A DNA stretch of 64,000 nucleotides from assembly GCA_022768065.1 (NCBI GenBank), contig JALELS010000006.1:1-64000 (forward strand), written 5' to 3'. The stretch's first letter is position 1; each line of letters starts with the position of its first letter. The notes below the pieces were generated by a model. The model had not been told where the DNA came from. It saw nothing but the letters and a program-made list of their open reading frames with translations, and made no database searches. The stretch comes from Ruminococcus sp. Lineage in GTDB: Bacteria; Bacillota; Clostridia; Oscillospirales; Acutalibacteraceae. Of this stretch, positions 8,337 to 16,590 are shown one piece after another. The position numbers and the translations under genes are program-made.

Positions 8337-9074
8337 ATGATTAAAACCAAAATGGCAGAAAGATTAAAGGCTAATCAAATGTCAGACACCTTTACAAATG
8401 CAATTTTTCTGACTCTTTCGGGAGGATTTCAGGACGCTTATACATATCTTTGCCGCGGAAAGGTTTTTGCAAACGCTCAAACCGGCAACATTGTGCTTAT
8501 GAGCACACATTTTTTTGAGGGAGAATTCGGATTAATATTACATTATCTTATACCGGTAATTTCTTTTATATTCGGGATATGCATTGCCGAAATACAGCAT
8601 ATTTTCTTTAAAAATTACAAAAAGATACATTGGCGTCAAATAGTTTTGGCATTTGAAATAGTTATACTTTTGGTCGTCGGATTTATCCCGAATAACTTAA
8701 ACATACTCGCTAACGCCCTTGTTTCTTTTGTGGCGGCAATGCAGGTTCAAACATTCCGCAAGCTGCGCGGAAACACCTATGCCAGCACTATGTGTATAGG
8801 CAATATGAGAAGCGGTTCGGAGGCACTCTGCGGCTATTTTAAAACGCACAACAAAAAGCTGCTGATAAAGGCACTTGAATACTTCAGCATCATATTTATG
8901 TTCGCCGTCGGTGCCGGATTCGGAAGTCTTGCGGCAGACAGATGGGGTATCCGCTCAATTTGGTTCTCATGTGCATTTTTGTTTATAAGCTTTGTCATTA
9001 TGTTTATACGCCTTGAAATTGAAGAAGAAAAAGAAGAAGAACTTGAAAAGGCTGTTGAAAACGAATTCAAATAA
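8337..9074 (+). CDS. YoaK/DUF1275-family membrane protein
   Basis: 245 residues with six or so hydrophobic helices. The family hallmark GGFQDAYTYLCRG...FANAQTGNIVLM is present near residues 30-60 and ASTMCIGNMRSGSEAL in the middle. The C-terminus is very acidic (EIEEEKEEELEKAVENEF). Function of the family is not established; it is often called a putative transporter. It is divergent from the LysR gene and followed by a terminator at 9081. Confidence 0.88.
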   Translation: MIKTKMAERLKANQMSDTFTNAIFLTLSGGFQDAYTYLCRGKVFANAQTGNIVLMSTHFFEGEFGLILHYLIPVISFIFGICIAEIQHIFFKNYKKIHWRQIVLAFEIVILLVVGFIPNNLNILANALVSFVAAMQVQTFRKLRGNTYASTMCIGNMRSGSEALCGYFKTHNKKLLIKALEYFSIIFMFAVGAGFGSLAADRWGIRSIWFSCAFLFISFVIMFIRLEIEEEKEEELEKAVENEFK

Positions 9075-9080
9075 AATTTA

Positions 9081-9116
9081 AGCAGGCAAAGCATTTAAGC
9101 CTTGCCTGCTTTTTTA
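9081..9116 (+). terminator. Terminator after YoaK-like gene
   Basis: Stem AGCAGGCAA (9081-9089) pairs with TTGCCTGCT (9102-9110), followed by T6. The reverse reading also ends in a T-rich run, so it may also stop the minus-strand operon ending at 9114. Confidence 0.85.
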
Positions 9117-9818
9117 CTGTTTCTTTGCGGCATTTTTCATATGCAGTTCTTTCATACCCTCAACCTCGTCGCAAATTGATTTTAAATTGCATGTGTTGCA
9201 ATCAAGAAGCACATTATCAAGTATATGATTCAGAGCATCGGTTGTTTGCCTTACTTTATCACAAATCATACCGAGTTCGTTAAAACGGTCAAAATCTGTA
9301 ATAAATATTATATGCACACTCTTCACCGTAGGAAATTCGAGATAAGCCTTGATAAGCGATGAACCGTAGTCCGAGAACGACACACCGTTTTTTACGGTTT
9401 TTTTGCTGACTCTTATCTGCTCCCGCATATTAAATGCAGATGCTCTTGTCATAAATCCCTCGGGGCAAAAGCTGTATTTAAGACGTTCAAGCTCTTTTAT
9501 CTTATCAAAAGCCGATTGTTCCTCACCGATATTTTCTATTTCAAGGAAAACTATTTTCCCGAAACAGCAATCCGACTTTATTTCGGGAATATCTTTCCCG
9601 TAAAGATATGTACAATTGTCGAACTTCATACTGTCGCTCACCGCAACCGTGCTTACACACGGCTTTTGACTTCCGCCGAGTTCATATGCCGTTTCTTTCA
9701 ATAAAAGTATTGAGTTATCTTTTTTTATTTTAAGCGTCGGTTCACTATAAGAAAACCTTTTGCCGTTTTCCGGCAAAAGGTCTTTTATTTGCCCGATAAG
9801 CTTGTCATAAAGCTTCAT
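9114..9818 (-). CDS. Truncated acetyl-CoA synthase (CdhC/AcsB)-like protein
   Basis: 234 residues, not a standard enzyme. Stretches resemble the N-terminal half of the acetyl-CoA synthase beta subunit CdhC/AcsB as I remember it: TAYELGG (about 43-49), GKDIPEI and GKIVFLEIEN (74-96), IRVSKKTVKNG (135-145) and VHIIFITD (168-175). In CdhC the next element is the A-cluster Cys set and a large C-terminal domain. Here the chain instead has LDCNTCNLKSIC with Cys 207, 210 and 216, then VEGMKELH, and ends. So the Ni-Fe-S A-cluster domain is absent or replaced by a three-Cys motif. It is last in the operon, its ATG overlapping the stop of the membrane peptide (TAATG). Probably a redox or cluster-binding partner of the dehydratase-like proteins; inferred. 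Confidence 0.65.
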   Translation of the reverse strand: MKLYDKLIGQIKDLLPENGKRFSYSEPTLKIKKDNSILLLKETAYELGGSQKPCVSTVAVSDSMKFDNCTYLYGKDIPEIKSDCCFGKIVFLEIENIGEEQSAFDKIKELERLKYSFCPEGFMTRASAFNMREQIRVSKKTVKNGVSFSDYGSSLIKAYLEFPTVKSVHIIFITDFDRFNELGMICDKVRQTTDALNHILDNVLLDCNTCNLKSICDEVEGMKELHMKNAAKKQ

Positions 9819-9973
9819 TAAAGTTTTCTGTCCTTTTCAAGCGAATCATAATGTTTGCCGAGCGCATCATATATCTTACGAACAAGTTTCATATCGAGGT
9901 TGAAAAAATAGATGCAAAATGTAAGCACAAAAAGCGCGGCAAGAACAATTAAAATTATAATTAATGCTTTCAT
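9818..9973 (-). CDS. Small single-span membrane peptide (51 aa)
   Basis: 51 codons: a hydrophobic segment of about 20 residues (ALIIILIVLAALFVLTFCIYF) after MK, then a short polar tail with FNLDMKLVRKIYDALGKHYD. Ribosome site AGGGG lies 9 nt before the ATG. Its ATG follows the activase TAA directly (TAAATG) and its TAA overlaps the next ATG by one base, so it is translationally coupled at both ends. This is strong evidence that it is a real gene. Function unknown; it could tether the soluble redox proteins to the membrane. Confidence 0.8.
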   Translation of the reverse strand: MKALIIILIVLAALFVLTFCIYFFNLDMKLVRKIYDALGKHYDSLEKDRKL

Positions 9974-10765
9974 TTACGCCATCCCCTTTTGTCTTGCATA
10001 CTCGGCAGCGCCGAGCGCGCCCATAAGTTGAGGGTCAATCGGAAGGTCAACAACCTTAATTTTAAGAACGTGTTCAATGGCACGTTTGAGACCCTCGTTT
10101 TTGGCACAACCGCCGGTAAGTGTTATGCTGTCGGTAGCTCCTGCTTTTTTTGCCATAACGAAACAACGCTTGGCAACTGCGAGCTGAATACCTGCCGCTA
10201 TCTCATCCATGGGTTTGCCCTCGCCCACAAGAGAAATTACCTCTGACTCGGCAAATACAGTACACTGCGCCGTTATAGGAATAGTATTTTTTGCTTGGAG
10301 CGACAATTTACAGAAATCCGGAAGTGACATTTCAAATGCGTTTGCCATCGCCTCAAAAAAACGACCCGTACCTGCGGCGCATTTATCATTCATTGCAAAA
10401 TTCTTAACCGTACCGTCAGTGTCTATTGCAATGCCTTTTACATCCTGACCGCCGATATCTATAATTGCCTTTACACTCGGGTCTGTAACATGCACGCCCA
10501 TTGCGTGGCAACTGATTTCAGATATATTTTCATCGGCAAACGGAACTTTATTTCTGCCGTAACCTGTACCTATAAGATACGCAAGATCCTCGGGAGAAGA
10601 CAATTCCGGGACTTTCGATATAGCCTCTCCGAGAGCCAGCTCGGCGCTCTTTACCGGATTTATTTTACTTCTTACGGTAGCATCGGCAACGATTTTACCG
10701 TTTTCATCTAAAATTACACATTTTGCATACGTTGAACCAACGTCGCATCCGCCAAAATATTTCAT
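9974..10765 (-). CDS. Acyl-CoA dehydratase activase (HgdC/FldI-like)
   Basis: 263 residues of the BadF/BadG/BcrA/HgdC ASKHA ATPase family. In the family a homodimer holds one [4Fe-4S] cluster and injects an electron into the dehydratase component while hydrolysing ATP. The phosphate-1 motif FGGCDVGSTYAKCVIL is at the N-terminus; the cluster ligands are Cys129 in NDKCAAGTGRF and Cys168 in AQCTVFAESEVIS; IDIGGQDVK and TGGCAKN complete the ATP site. The start is the ATG at 10765 (AGGAG 7 nt upstream) rather than the GTG two codons earlier. It lies between the HgdA-like subunit and the membrane peptide. Confidence 0.92.
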   Translation of the reverse strand: MKYFGGCDVGSTYAKCVILDENGKIVADATVRSKINPVKSAELALGEAISKVPELSSPEDLAYLIGTGYGRNKVPFADENISEISCHAMGVHVTDPSVKAIIDIGGQDVKGIAIDTDGTVKNFAMNDKCAAGTGRFFEAMANAFEMSLPDFCKLSLQAKNTIPITAQCTVFAESEVISLVGEGKPMDEIAAGIQLAVAKRCFVMAKKAGATDSITLTGGCAKNEGLKRAIEHVLKIKVVDLPIDPQLMGALGAAEYARQKGMA

Positions 10766-10783
10766 AAACACTCTCCTATCCTT

Positions 10784-12325
10784 TTACCAAGCCATTGTAT
10801 CGTCGAAATCGACCAGCGTTGGGTCAACGGGTTCTTCCTGAAGAACGGTGGTCATATATTTGTTGATCTGTTCACGCATATCGCGACGCGAAACGGTTCT
10901 CGGATCCATAAGGTCCTGATCGACCCAAATGAAATTGATGTTTCTTTCTCTTGCCTGGTCGTCGAATATACCGTTAAGGCCATCCATGCCCTTGCATGAA
11001 ATTTGATTATACATTATTACGGTATCGGCATTATATTCATCGCAAATGCGCCAAAGTTCATCAAGTACATTCTGATAGCCGCCCTTGGTATGCTTACGCA
11101 TTGTGGTGCGCTGAAGAGTTTTGGCATATGTGGCAAGCGATCTTTCTTTATCCTCGGTATCATACATTATGTAAGATATCATCGTCTCCATATCCATAAC
11201 GACATTTATGCCCCAGCAATTTTCGAGCCAATTAGCGAGACTCGTATAATAGTTTGCGGGACACGACCAAACTATAGCTCTGTGTCGCATTTCCTTGGAA
11301 ACACGTTCTTTTCTCTCATAGCCTTTCATCATAAGCTTATTAACCTTTTTATCGGTTTTAATAAATATCTTATCGATTCCGCCGGAGAGATGGAAGTAAA
11401 AAAGTCTGTACAGCCAAAATGTGGCGCCCGTCATCTGAGGATAATCGGTTTTGTTGACATCCCATTTTTGCAGCTCATATTCAAGCTGTTTGTTGTATGT
11501 CTTCATAGCGGAAAAATATGCGTCCCAATCAAACTTTTCGCCTGTCTGTTCTTCAATAAATCTGATGCATGATTTAACCTCATCAACGGCATATTTCTGC
11601 ACTTCTTCTTCGGTATATCTAAGCGGAACATTGACAACATGAGACGGAAGATTAAAACGCCTGTCGATATATGACGAGTTCATTGTTGAGCCGTCGCACG
11701 GCATATTGCATGATAAAAAGCATTTACCGAACATCGGGTAATCATCGTTTATTGCCACGCCCGCCTCCGCAGAGGGAAGGGGACAAACATCGGCGGGAAC
11801 ACCGTAACTCTCGGTTATATCAAGATACGGCGGTGTTATGTGTTGATCTATCATTGATGACAAAAATATCGGTATAGTCTGTACGGGAACACCGTATAAG
11901 TTCGGAAAACCCGCCATTATTTCAAAAGAGAAAAGCTCATCCATACAAACAGTTTTATCTGAAAATTTGTCATTCGGGTGGAAATGCTTATCGTGTTTAA
12001 AAAGCATATGTATCATATTACATGTATGCTTAATCATCGCGTCAAAGTGAAGATGCGCTATGCGAAGGTGCGTTCCGCGCGCGCCCTCCGTGTGACGGTC
12101 TATCCACGCAGGGGCCGAGAGATAACTTGCCATCCAGCGATAATTCCACAGACCTTTTATCGTCGACACAGGCGCTTTGAGTACCATAACTATCATATCT
12201 TTCCAAGTTATGAGCCAACGATAATAATCATACATTGTGTCTTTAAGCCCACGCCACTCGCGGTGTTTTAAAAGACCGGTCTTGTCTTCATGCAGCAGAC
12301 CGAGATTTTTAGGCTGATTTGCCAC
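10784..12325 (-). CDS. 2-hydroxyacyl-CoA dehydratase-type subunit (HgdA-like)
   Basis: 513 residues from a GTG start with AAGGAGG 9 nt upstream; the start lies one base past the preceding stop. It belongs to the HgdA/HgdB/FldB/FldC family whose members carry [4Fe-4S] or double-cubane clusters and perform ATP-driven low-potential reductions. Candidate ligand regions are KCFLSCNMPCDGS, VWSCPANYY and MYNQISCKGMDG. At over 500 residues it is longer than HgdA or FldB (about 400-480), with an N-terminal extension of roughly 90 residues. No acyl-CoA transferase, glutaconate or lactate genes are nearby, so the substrate need not be a CoA ester. Confidence 0.85.
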   Translation of the reverse strand: MANQPKNLGLLHEDKTGLLKHREWRGLKDTMYDYYRWLITWKDMIVMVLKAPVSTIKGLWNYRWMASYLSAPAWIDRHTEGARGTHLRIAHLHFDAMIKHTCNMIHMLFKHDKHFHPNDKFSDKTVCMDELFSFEIMAGFPNLYGVPVQTIPIFLSSMIDQHITPPYLDITESYGVPADVCPLPSAEAGVAINDDYPMFGKCFLSCNMPCDGSTMNSSYIDRRFNLPSHVVNVPLRYTEEEVQKYAVDEVKSCIRFIEEQTGEKFDWDAYFSAMKTYNKQLEYELQKWDVNKTDYPQMTGATFWLYRLFYFHLSGGIDKIFIKTDKKVNKLMMKGYERKERVSKEMRHRAIVWSCPANYYTSLANWLENCWGINVVMDMETMISYIMYDTEDKERSLATYAKTLQRTTMRKHTKGGYQNVLDELWRICDEYNADTVIMYNQISCKGMDGLNGIFDDQARERNINFIWVDQDLMDPRTVSRRDMREQINKYMTTVLQEEPVDPTLVDFDDTMAW

Positions 12326-12326
12326 G

Positions 12327-13523
12327 TTACTTCGCCTCCTTTGCTTTTTGAATATTCTTAATTTCAAGGCTTTCTACAAATGCCTGAACGCGAGTTCGAA
12401 GCTGACCCGATGCGCTTGCCGTATACTGCCTGTCGACCGAAACCGACGGAATTCCGAATTCGTTTGTTATAATATGTGACGCGAGCGCCCTTTCGTATCC
12501 CCAGTATTCACAGAACTTTATCTGCTCATATATTACACCGTCTGCGTGATACGCGTTTACAAGGTCACGTACATAGGTTTTTCTGCCCTGTACCTTTTCT
12601 TTACTCATATAACGCGGGCATTGGCAGGTTTTCATATAATGCAACACAATCTGAGATAAAACATCATCGGTATCGTTAAGCTTTATTTCTTCTCTGCCGG
12701 GAAGCGAGCCGAAACAATATCGGTCGGCAACCACGAGAGCGCCGGATTCTTCGATAAGCTTTGTGAAATCCGGGTCATCCATTTCAGATCCCACGACAAC
12801 AACTTTTGCACGATAATTTTTCTTTTCGTCAGGAACTCTTGTTTTAAGCTCCTCTGCGGTCTCTCTGAGTTTGTCGATTATCAAATACTTGGGACAGCAA
12901 TATGTAACAAGGTTTATTACGTGAAATTCATATCCCGTTATTCGCGGATTTTCCTCTTTGCGATATTCACCTATTTCTGTTATGAGACGACAAACCTCGT
13001 TATGTTCCTCAACGGCTTTACGAAGCGCAGCGTCGCTTGTATCAACACCGTAAACATCACGCAGCTTATCAAGCACCTTAACTCGCATCTGCTCTGTATA
13101 ATGCCTGACTGTATGCGGTTCAATTTTAAAAGGAATATCGGCAATGGAGACAAAGAACTTATCGTTTTGCACAAGATTTAAAAGCGCGAAATGCTCGTAT
13201 GTACGATTCATTTCGGAGCATGATTCCGAGCCTATAAGAGCGGAAAGAAAATTATAGCCGCCCTCAATGCCGCGCTCCAAAAGAGCCTTGGAATATCCGC
13301 ACAGATACGAACTCAGATAATAAGTTGCAATATCCATAGAACCTGTTCTCGGAGCTCTGAGCCTTACCGAAAAACAATTATCGACATTGAGCAGAACTTC
13401 CGGAATGTGATAGCAGGTATATGCAATCGCCTTTTTCCCCTCGCCTATTGCCTGCTGCACAAGTTCATTGTTGGCCTCCTGAAGCAGGTTTTCAAAATAA
13501 ATCAGATGTTTCAGATCTTTCAT
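12327..13523 (-). CDS. 2-hydroxyacyl-CoA dehydratase-type subunit (HgdB-like)
   Basis: 398 residues, normal length for the smaller subunit or for double-cubane cluster proteins. Three conserved Cys positions of the family are visible: Cys102 in IGSESCSEM, Cys270 in VADRYCFGS and Cys338 in EQIKFCEYWGYE. An additional Cys-rich patch TYCCPKY lies at 208-213 and KTCQCPRY at 299-304. It begins with an ATG overlapping the stop of the CooC-like gene by one base (TAATG). Together with the next gene it likely forms the reductase heterodimer. Confidence 0.88.
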   Translation of the reverse strand: MKDLKHLIYFENLLQEANNELVQQAIGEGKKAIAYTCYHIPEVLLNVDNCFSVRLRAPRTGSMDIATYYLSSYLCGYSKALLERGIEGGYNFLSALIGSESCSEMNRTYEHFALLNLVQNDKFFVSIADIPFKIEPHTVRHYTEQMRVKVLDKLRDVYGVDTSDAALRKAVEEHNEVCRLITEIGEYRKEENPRITGYEFHVINLVTYCCPKYLIIDKLRETAEELKTRVPDEKKNYRAKVVVVGSEMDDPDFTKLIEESGALVVADRYCFGSLPGREEIKLNDTDDVLSQIVLHYMKTCQCPRYMSKEKVQGRKTYVRDLVNAYHADGVIYEQIKFCEYWGYERALASHIITNEFGIPSVSVDRQYTASASGQLRTRVQAFVESLEIKNIQKAKEAK

Positions 13524-14284
13524 TACAGCACCCCTATTTTAGTTAAAGCCTCCCGTACTCCCTTTACCACCGGTGAAGATTCCGGTAAATTAAATACATT
13601 TTCGCCCTGTATATCAAACATAGCGAGATTTGTATCGTTCGGAATATAACTGAGGACCTCAATACCGTCGATATTAATATAATCCTTTAATGACTCGTCC
13701 GTCATACGATTAACTATTGCACCTATTTTGTCATACATAACAAGTTCATCGGCAACGCCTTTTATTGTTTTTATTACTTGGCAACCTTTTTTACTGGGAT
13801 CCGTTATTAAGATAAGATGCGTTACTTTCTCCATAACGCGTCTGTTAATTTGCTCTATTCCCGCCTCACCGTCAATAACAACATAGTCAAATTCATCGGA
13901 AAGTATAGAGATAACCTCTTTAAGGTATGAATTTATTTTGCAGTAGCAGCCTGCACTCTCGGGTCTTCCTACAGCGATAAACGAATATCCGTCAGTCTCG
14001 ACAAGAGCGTCGAAAATACGGTACTTGGCTTCTCCCAAAAGCTCAACGGCGCCTCTGGTATCGCCCTCGTCCACTGAGGCTATAATCTCTTTACGAATAT
14101 CATCAATGGTCATTTTGACGTCTATTCCGAGAGCGGTTGAAAGACCTACTGCAGGATCGGCGTCTATGGCAAGTATCTTTTTATCGGGATACCTTTCCGT
14201 AAGGCACCTGACGATAGTAGCTGATAATGAAGTTTTGCCTACTCCGCCTTTGCCCGCAACTGCTATAATTGTTGATTTACTCAT
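13523..14284 (-). CDS. CooC/AcsF-like MinD-type ATPase
   Basis: 253 residues. Deviant Walker A GKGGVGKT at 11-18, ILAIDADPAVGL at 37-48 and the GCYC pair (Cys113, Cys115) match CooC/AcsF, the dimeric ATPases that mature nickel sites of CO dehydrogenase and acetyl-CoA synthase by binding metal at CxC. DYVVIDGEAGIEQINRR carries the Walker B region. No CODH gene is in the window, but a CdhC-like fragment ends this operon, which makes an AcsF-like role toward it conceivable. First gene of the operon. Confidence 0.9.
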   Translation of the reverse strand: MSKSTIIAVAGKGGVGKTSLSATIVRCLTERYPDKKILAIDADPAVGLSTALGIDVKMTIDDIRKEIIASVDEGDTRGAVELLGEAKYRIFDALVETDGYSFIAVGRPESAGCYCKINSYLKEVISILSDEFDYVVIDGEAGIEQINRRVMEKVTHLILITDPSKKGCQVIKTIKGVADELVMYDKIGAIVNRMTDESLKDYINIDGIEVLSYIPNDTNLAMFDIQGENVFNLPESSPVVKGVREALTKIGVL

Positions 14285-14302
14285 TTTACATCACCGAAAA
14301 TT

Positions 14303-14331
14303 ATTATACACCCTTGCTTTAAAGTGTGCAA
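14303..14331 (-). promoter_or_regulatory. Promoter of CooC-HgdBA-activase operon
   Basis: Minus-strand -35 TTGCAC (14326-14331) and -10 TATAAT (14303-14308), 17-bp spacer, giving a short leader before the CooC-like ATG. No operator recognised, so expression may be constitutive. Confidence 0.7.
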
Positions 14332-14359
14332 TAAAAATTGTTAACATTTTGACAACTTT

Positions 14360-14395
14360 TTGCTTAAAAAGAGCGGTGTTCAACAGCACCGCTCT
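14360..14395 (-). terminator. Terminator after GPH transporter
   Basis: Stem AGAGCGGTG/CACCGCTCT (14370-14378 with 14387-14395), 8-nt loop, followed on the minus strand by TTTTTAAGC. It separates the transporter from the CooC-like operon downstream. Confidence 0.85.
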
Positions 14396-14412
14396 GAAAT
14401 ACGGAACTTAAT

Positions 14413-16371
14413 TCATTCCGAAACCGTAACCTGTTCCGAATTGAAGATATCCGACCAATGCGAATAATATTCAAGTTGTTTTAAAAGCTTTCTTGCCTGA
14501 ATATACGCATATGCTTTTTTGTGGAAACGGTCAAGTTCTTTTGACGCTTCTTTAAGAGCCACGGATTTTAAACGTATTTCTTCTTTTGTCGACTCGCCCA
14601 TTGCGTTTGCAGCGTTGTATTTTTCCATCGAAGGTTCGCTGATTCCGTAGAGTTCTTCAACCGAATGAGATAAAAGTTCTTTTGCCTTTTCGGTTTTCTT
14701 TATCATTTTCGGATCATTAAAACGGTCTTTTTCGTTTATTACAATTTGGAGAGCTTTAATTCTATTTTTAAGTTTTCTCTTCTCCTTGCCCTTTGCGTTT
14801 CCTATTCTGTCACGACAAGCCTCGAGTTCATTTACTGCATCGGCATAAATATTTTTGGCTTCTTCAAGCTCACCATCCGACAAACAGTCTGTCGCATAAT
14901 CCTCAAGTGCCGCCCTGATTTTAAGGACGGAAATATGCGCCTCGTGCTCCTCTTCGGTGAGAGTGTACATTGTAATAAACGGAATTAGTGAAAGTGCATA
15001 TCCCACTGTAGCGAGAACAATCATACCTTTTGAAAGCGGCTCTCTGAAAGACACGTTGTAAAGGTCGTCATAGTTGTTAACAAGACCGTAATGGTTCTGC
15101 ATTATAACCGTTTGTATAAGATAAGTTATACCCATTGAAACGAAAGTTCCGATTATACCCACAAATTGACTCATAAGGCCTTCGAGACGCTCTCCGGTCT
15201 TATACTGCTGGTAGTCAAGCACATCGGCATTCATTGCACCGTCTGTTATAAGCGTAAATGTCGAGAAAAATCCCCTAAGCCATATAAAGACGAACAGCAC
15301 CCATATCTGCTCTATAAAGACATACATACCCACAAAGCAGAAAATGGAGCAAACAATATACATTATGAAAAGATTGCGCTTTCCGATTTTTCTTATCAAA
15401 AACGGAGACAAAAGCATAGCCGGCGTTGCGGCTGCACCGAGAATCGTTGTGAGCGTACCGTTTAAAACGCCCTGCTGCTCCGTTGTAAGACCTAAAGTAT
15501 CTTTTATGCCGTAGTAGAAATACCATGTTGTTACATTACCGACGCCCGACTGTAAAAGTATAAACCACGAAGATATCGAGCGCGCCCACTGATATTTGTT
15601 TTTTATACCTGCGCCGATTCCTTGAAAGAAAGGCACCTTAGGTGTGTAGTCCTTTGATACAATTATACGTTCTTTTGTTCCCGTATAACTGAAAATTCCC
15701 AAAACAGCACCGCCGATACCGAAAATTGGCATAATAACACGATACGCGTTTATATGCTCAAGTCCGCCCGTAAAACCGGCAACAAGCGGCACGGCAAAGC
15801 CCATAATTGTAGGTGCCAAAGAATAAATAAAAGTTGATACGGTTATAACGTCCGCTCGCTCCGTTGAATTGGGACTCATAACCTGAACGAGGGTTGTATA
15901 CGCCTGGTCATAAAACGGATAGCAAAGCTGTAAAAGCATATACGTAACAAACAGAGACCACAGTTTGGCGTTATAACTCATACTTTCAAACGGCAAAAAA
16001 GCAAACACCGTCGTTATAACTGCCGACGGTATACCGGCATAGAGAAGGTAGGGTCTGAATTTGCCGTTTTTGCTGCGCGTATTATCAATTATCATACCGC
16101 GAAGCGGCCCTAAAAACATACCTATTACCGTAGCTATGAGATTAAGCTTTACAAGGTCTCCGTTTTTAAGACCCAAAGCCGCACCGGCAAGAAGGCTTGT
16201 CGCCGAAAGTCCTATGTAATATATTGTATATATTACAAATTTGACGCCGATACCGCCTACGGAATAAGAAAGTATCTCCTTATACGGTATATACCTGCCC
16301 TCAGGCGGTTTGCTCCAATGCTCTTTTACCGATTTTAAAACATTTCCGATTTTATTTTTTGACTTTGCCAT
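14413..16371 (-). CDS. GPH-family glycoside transporter with long cytosolic tail
   Basis: About 652 residues from the ATG at 16371 (AGGGAG 7 nt upstream). The first 475 or so residues form a 12-helix MelB-like symporter with DNTRSKNGKFRPYLL and VQVMSPNSTERADVI. The remaining 170 residues are charged, helical and probably coiled coil (rich in EEAKNIYADAV, KEKRKLKNRIKALQ, KEASKELDRFHKK), unlike ordinary GPH proteins of about 450-500 residues. Divergent from the beta-mannosidase at 16591, so it probably imports manno-oligosaccharides or N-glycan fragments. The tail may bind a regulator or enzyme; unknown. Confidence 0.87.
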   Translation of the reverse strand: MAKSKNKIGNVLKSVKEHWSKPPEGRYIPYKEILSYSVGGIGVKFVIYTIYYIGLSATSLLAGAALGLKNGDLVKLNLIATVIGMFLGPLRGMIIDNTRSKNGKFRPYLLYAGIPSAVITTVFAFLPFESMSYNAKLWSLFVTYMLLQLCYPFYDQAYTTLVQVMSPNSTERADVITVSTFIYSLAPTIMGFAVPLVAGFTGGLEHINAYRVIMPIFGIGGAVLGIFSYTGTKERIIVSKDYTPKVPFFQGIGAGIKNKYQWARSISSWFILLQSGVGNVTTWYFYYGIKDTLGLTTEQQGVLNGTLTTILGAAATPAMLLSPFLIRKIGKRNLFIMYIVCSIFCFVGMYVFIEQIWVLFVFIWLRGFFSTFTLITDGAMNADVLDYQQYKTGERLEGLMSQFVGIIGTFVSMGITYLIQTVIMQNHYGLVNNYDDLYNVSFREPLSKGMIVLATVGYALSLIPFITMYTLTEEEHEAHISVLKIRAALEDYATDCLSDGELEEAKNIYADAVNELEACRDRIGNAKGKEKRKLKNRIKALQIVINEKDRFNDPKMIKKTEKAKELLSHSVEELYGISEPSMEKYNAANAMGESTKEEIRLKSVALKEASKELDRFHKKAYAYIQARKLLKQLEYYSHWSDIFNSEQVTVSE

Positions 16372-16426
16372 AAAAAATCTCCCTAACGTCCCTCTTGTTT
16401 TAGCATAATGCACAAAATACCATTAC

Positions 16427-16455
16427 AGTTTAAATTAAATATATCAAATTGTCAA
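16427..16455 (-). promoter_or_regulatory. Promoter of GPH transporter gene
   Basis: TTGACA at 16450-16455 and TAAACT at 16427-16432 on the minus strand, 17-bp spacer, in the divergent region shared with the beta-mannosidase gene. Confidence 0.6.
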
Positions 16456-16528
16456 TAGAATTATACGCTACGAGGTCATTTTTAGAATTACTGATAAAAA
16501 AGCAAAAAACAAAAAGTGCATAAAAACA

Positions 16529-16558
16529 TTTACAATATACGTAGTAATAAAGTATAAT
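16529..16558 (+). promoter_or_regulatory. Promoter of beta-mannosidase gene
   Basis: TTTACA at 16529-16534 and TATAAT at 16553-16558, 18-bp spacer. The ribosome site GAGAGGG follows 8 nt before the ATG. Confidence 0.6.
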
Positions 16559-16590
16559 ATCAATGATATTTCAAAGAGAGGGATTGGCAA

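Noticed and set aside
10996..11572. Plus-strand frames of up to 189 codons inside the HgdA-like gene
   Set aside because: Antisense shadows of a gene with clear family motifs; no ribosome sites.
10784..13523. 2-hydroxyglutaryl-CoA dehydratase of glutamate fermentation
   Set aside because: No CoA transferase, 2-hydroxyglutarate dehydrogenase or glutaconyl-CoA decarboxylase nearby, and the CooC-like and ACS-like partners do not belong to that pathway.
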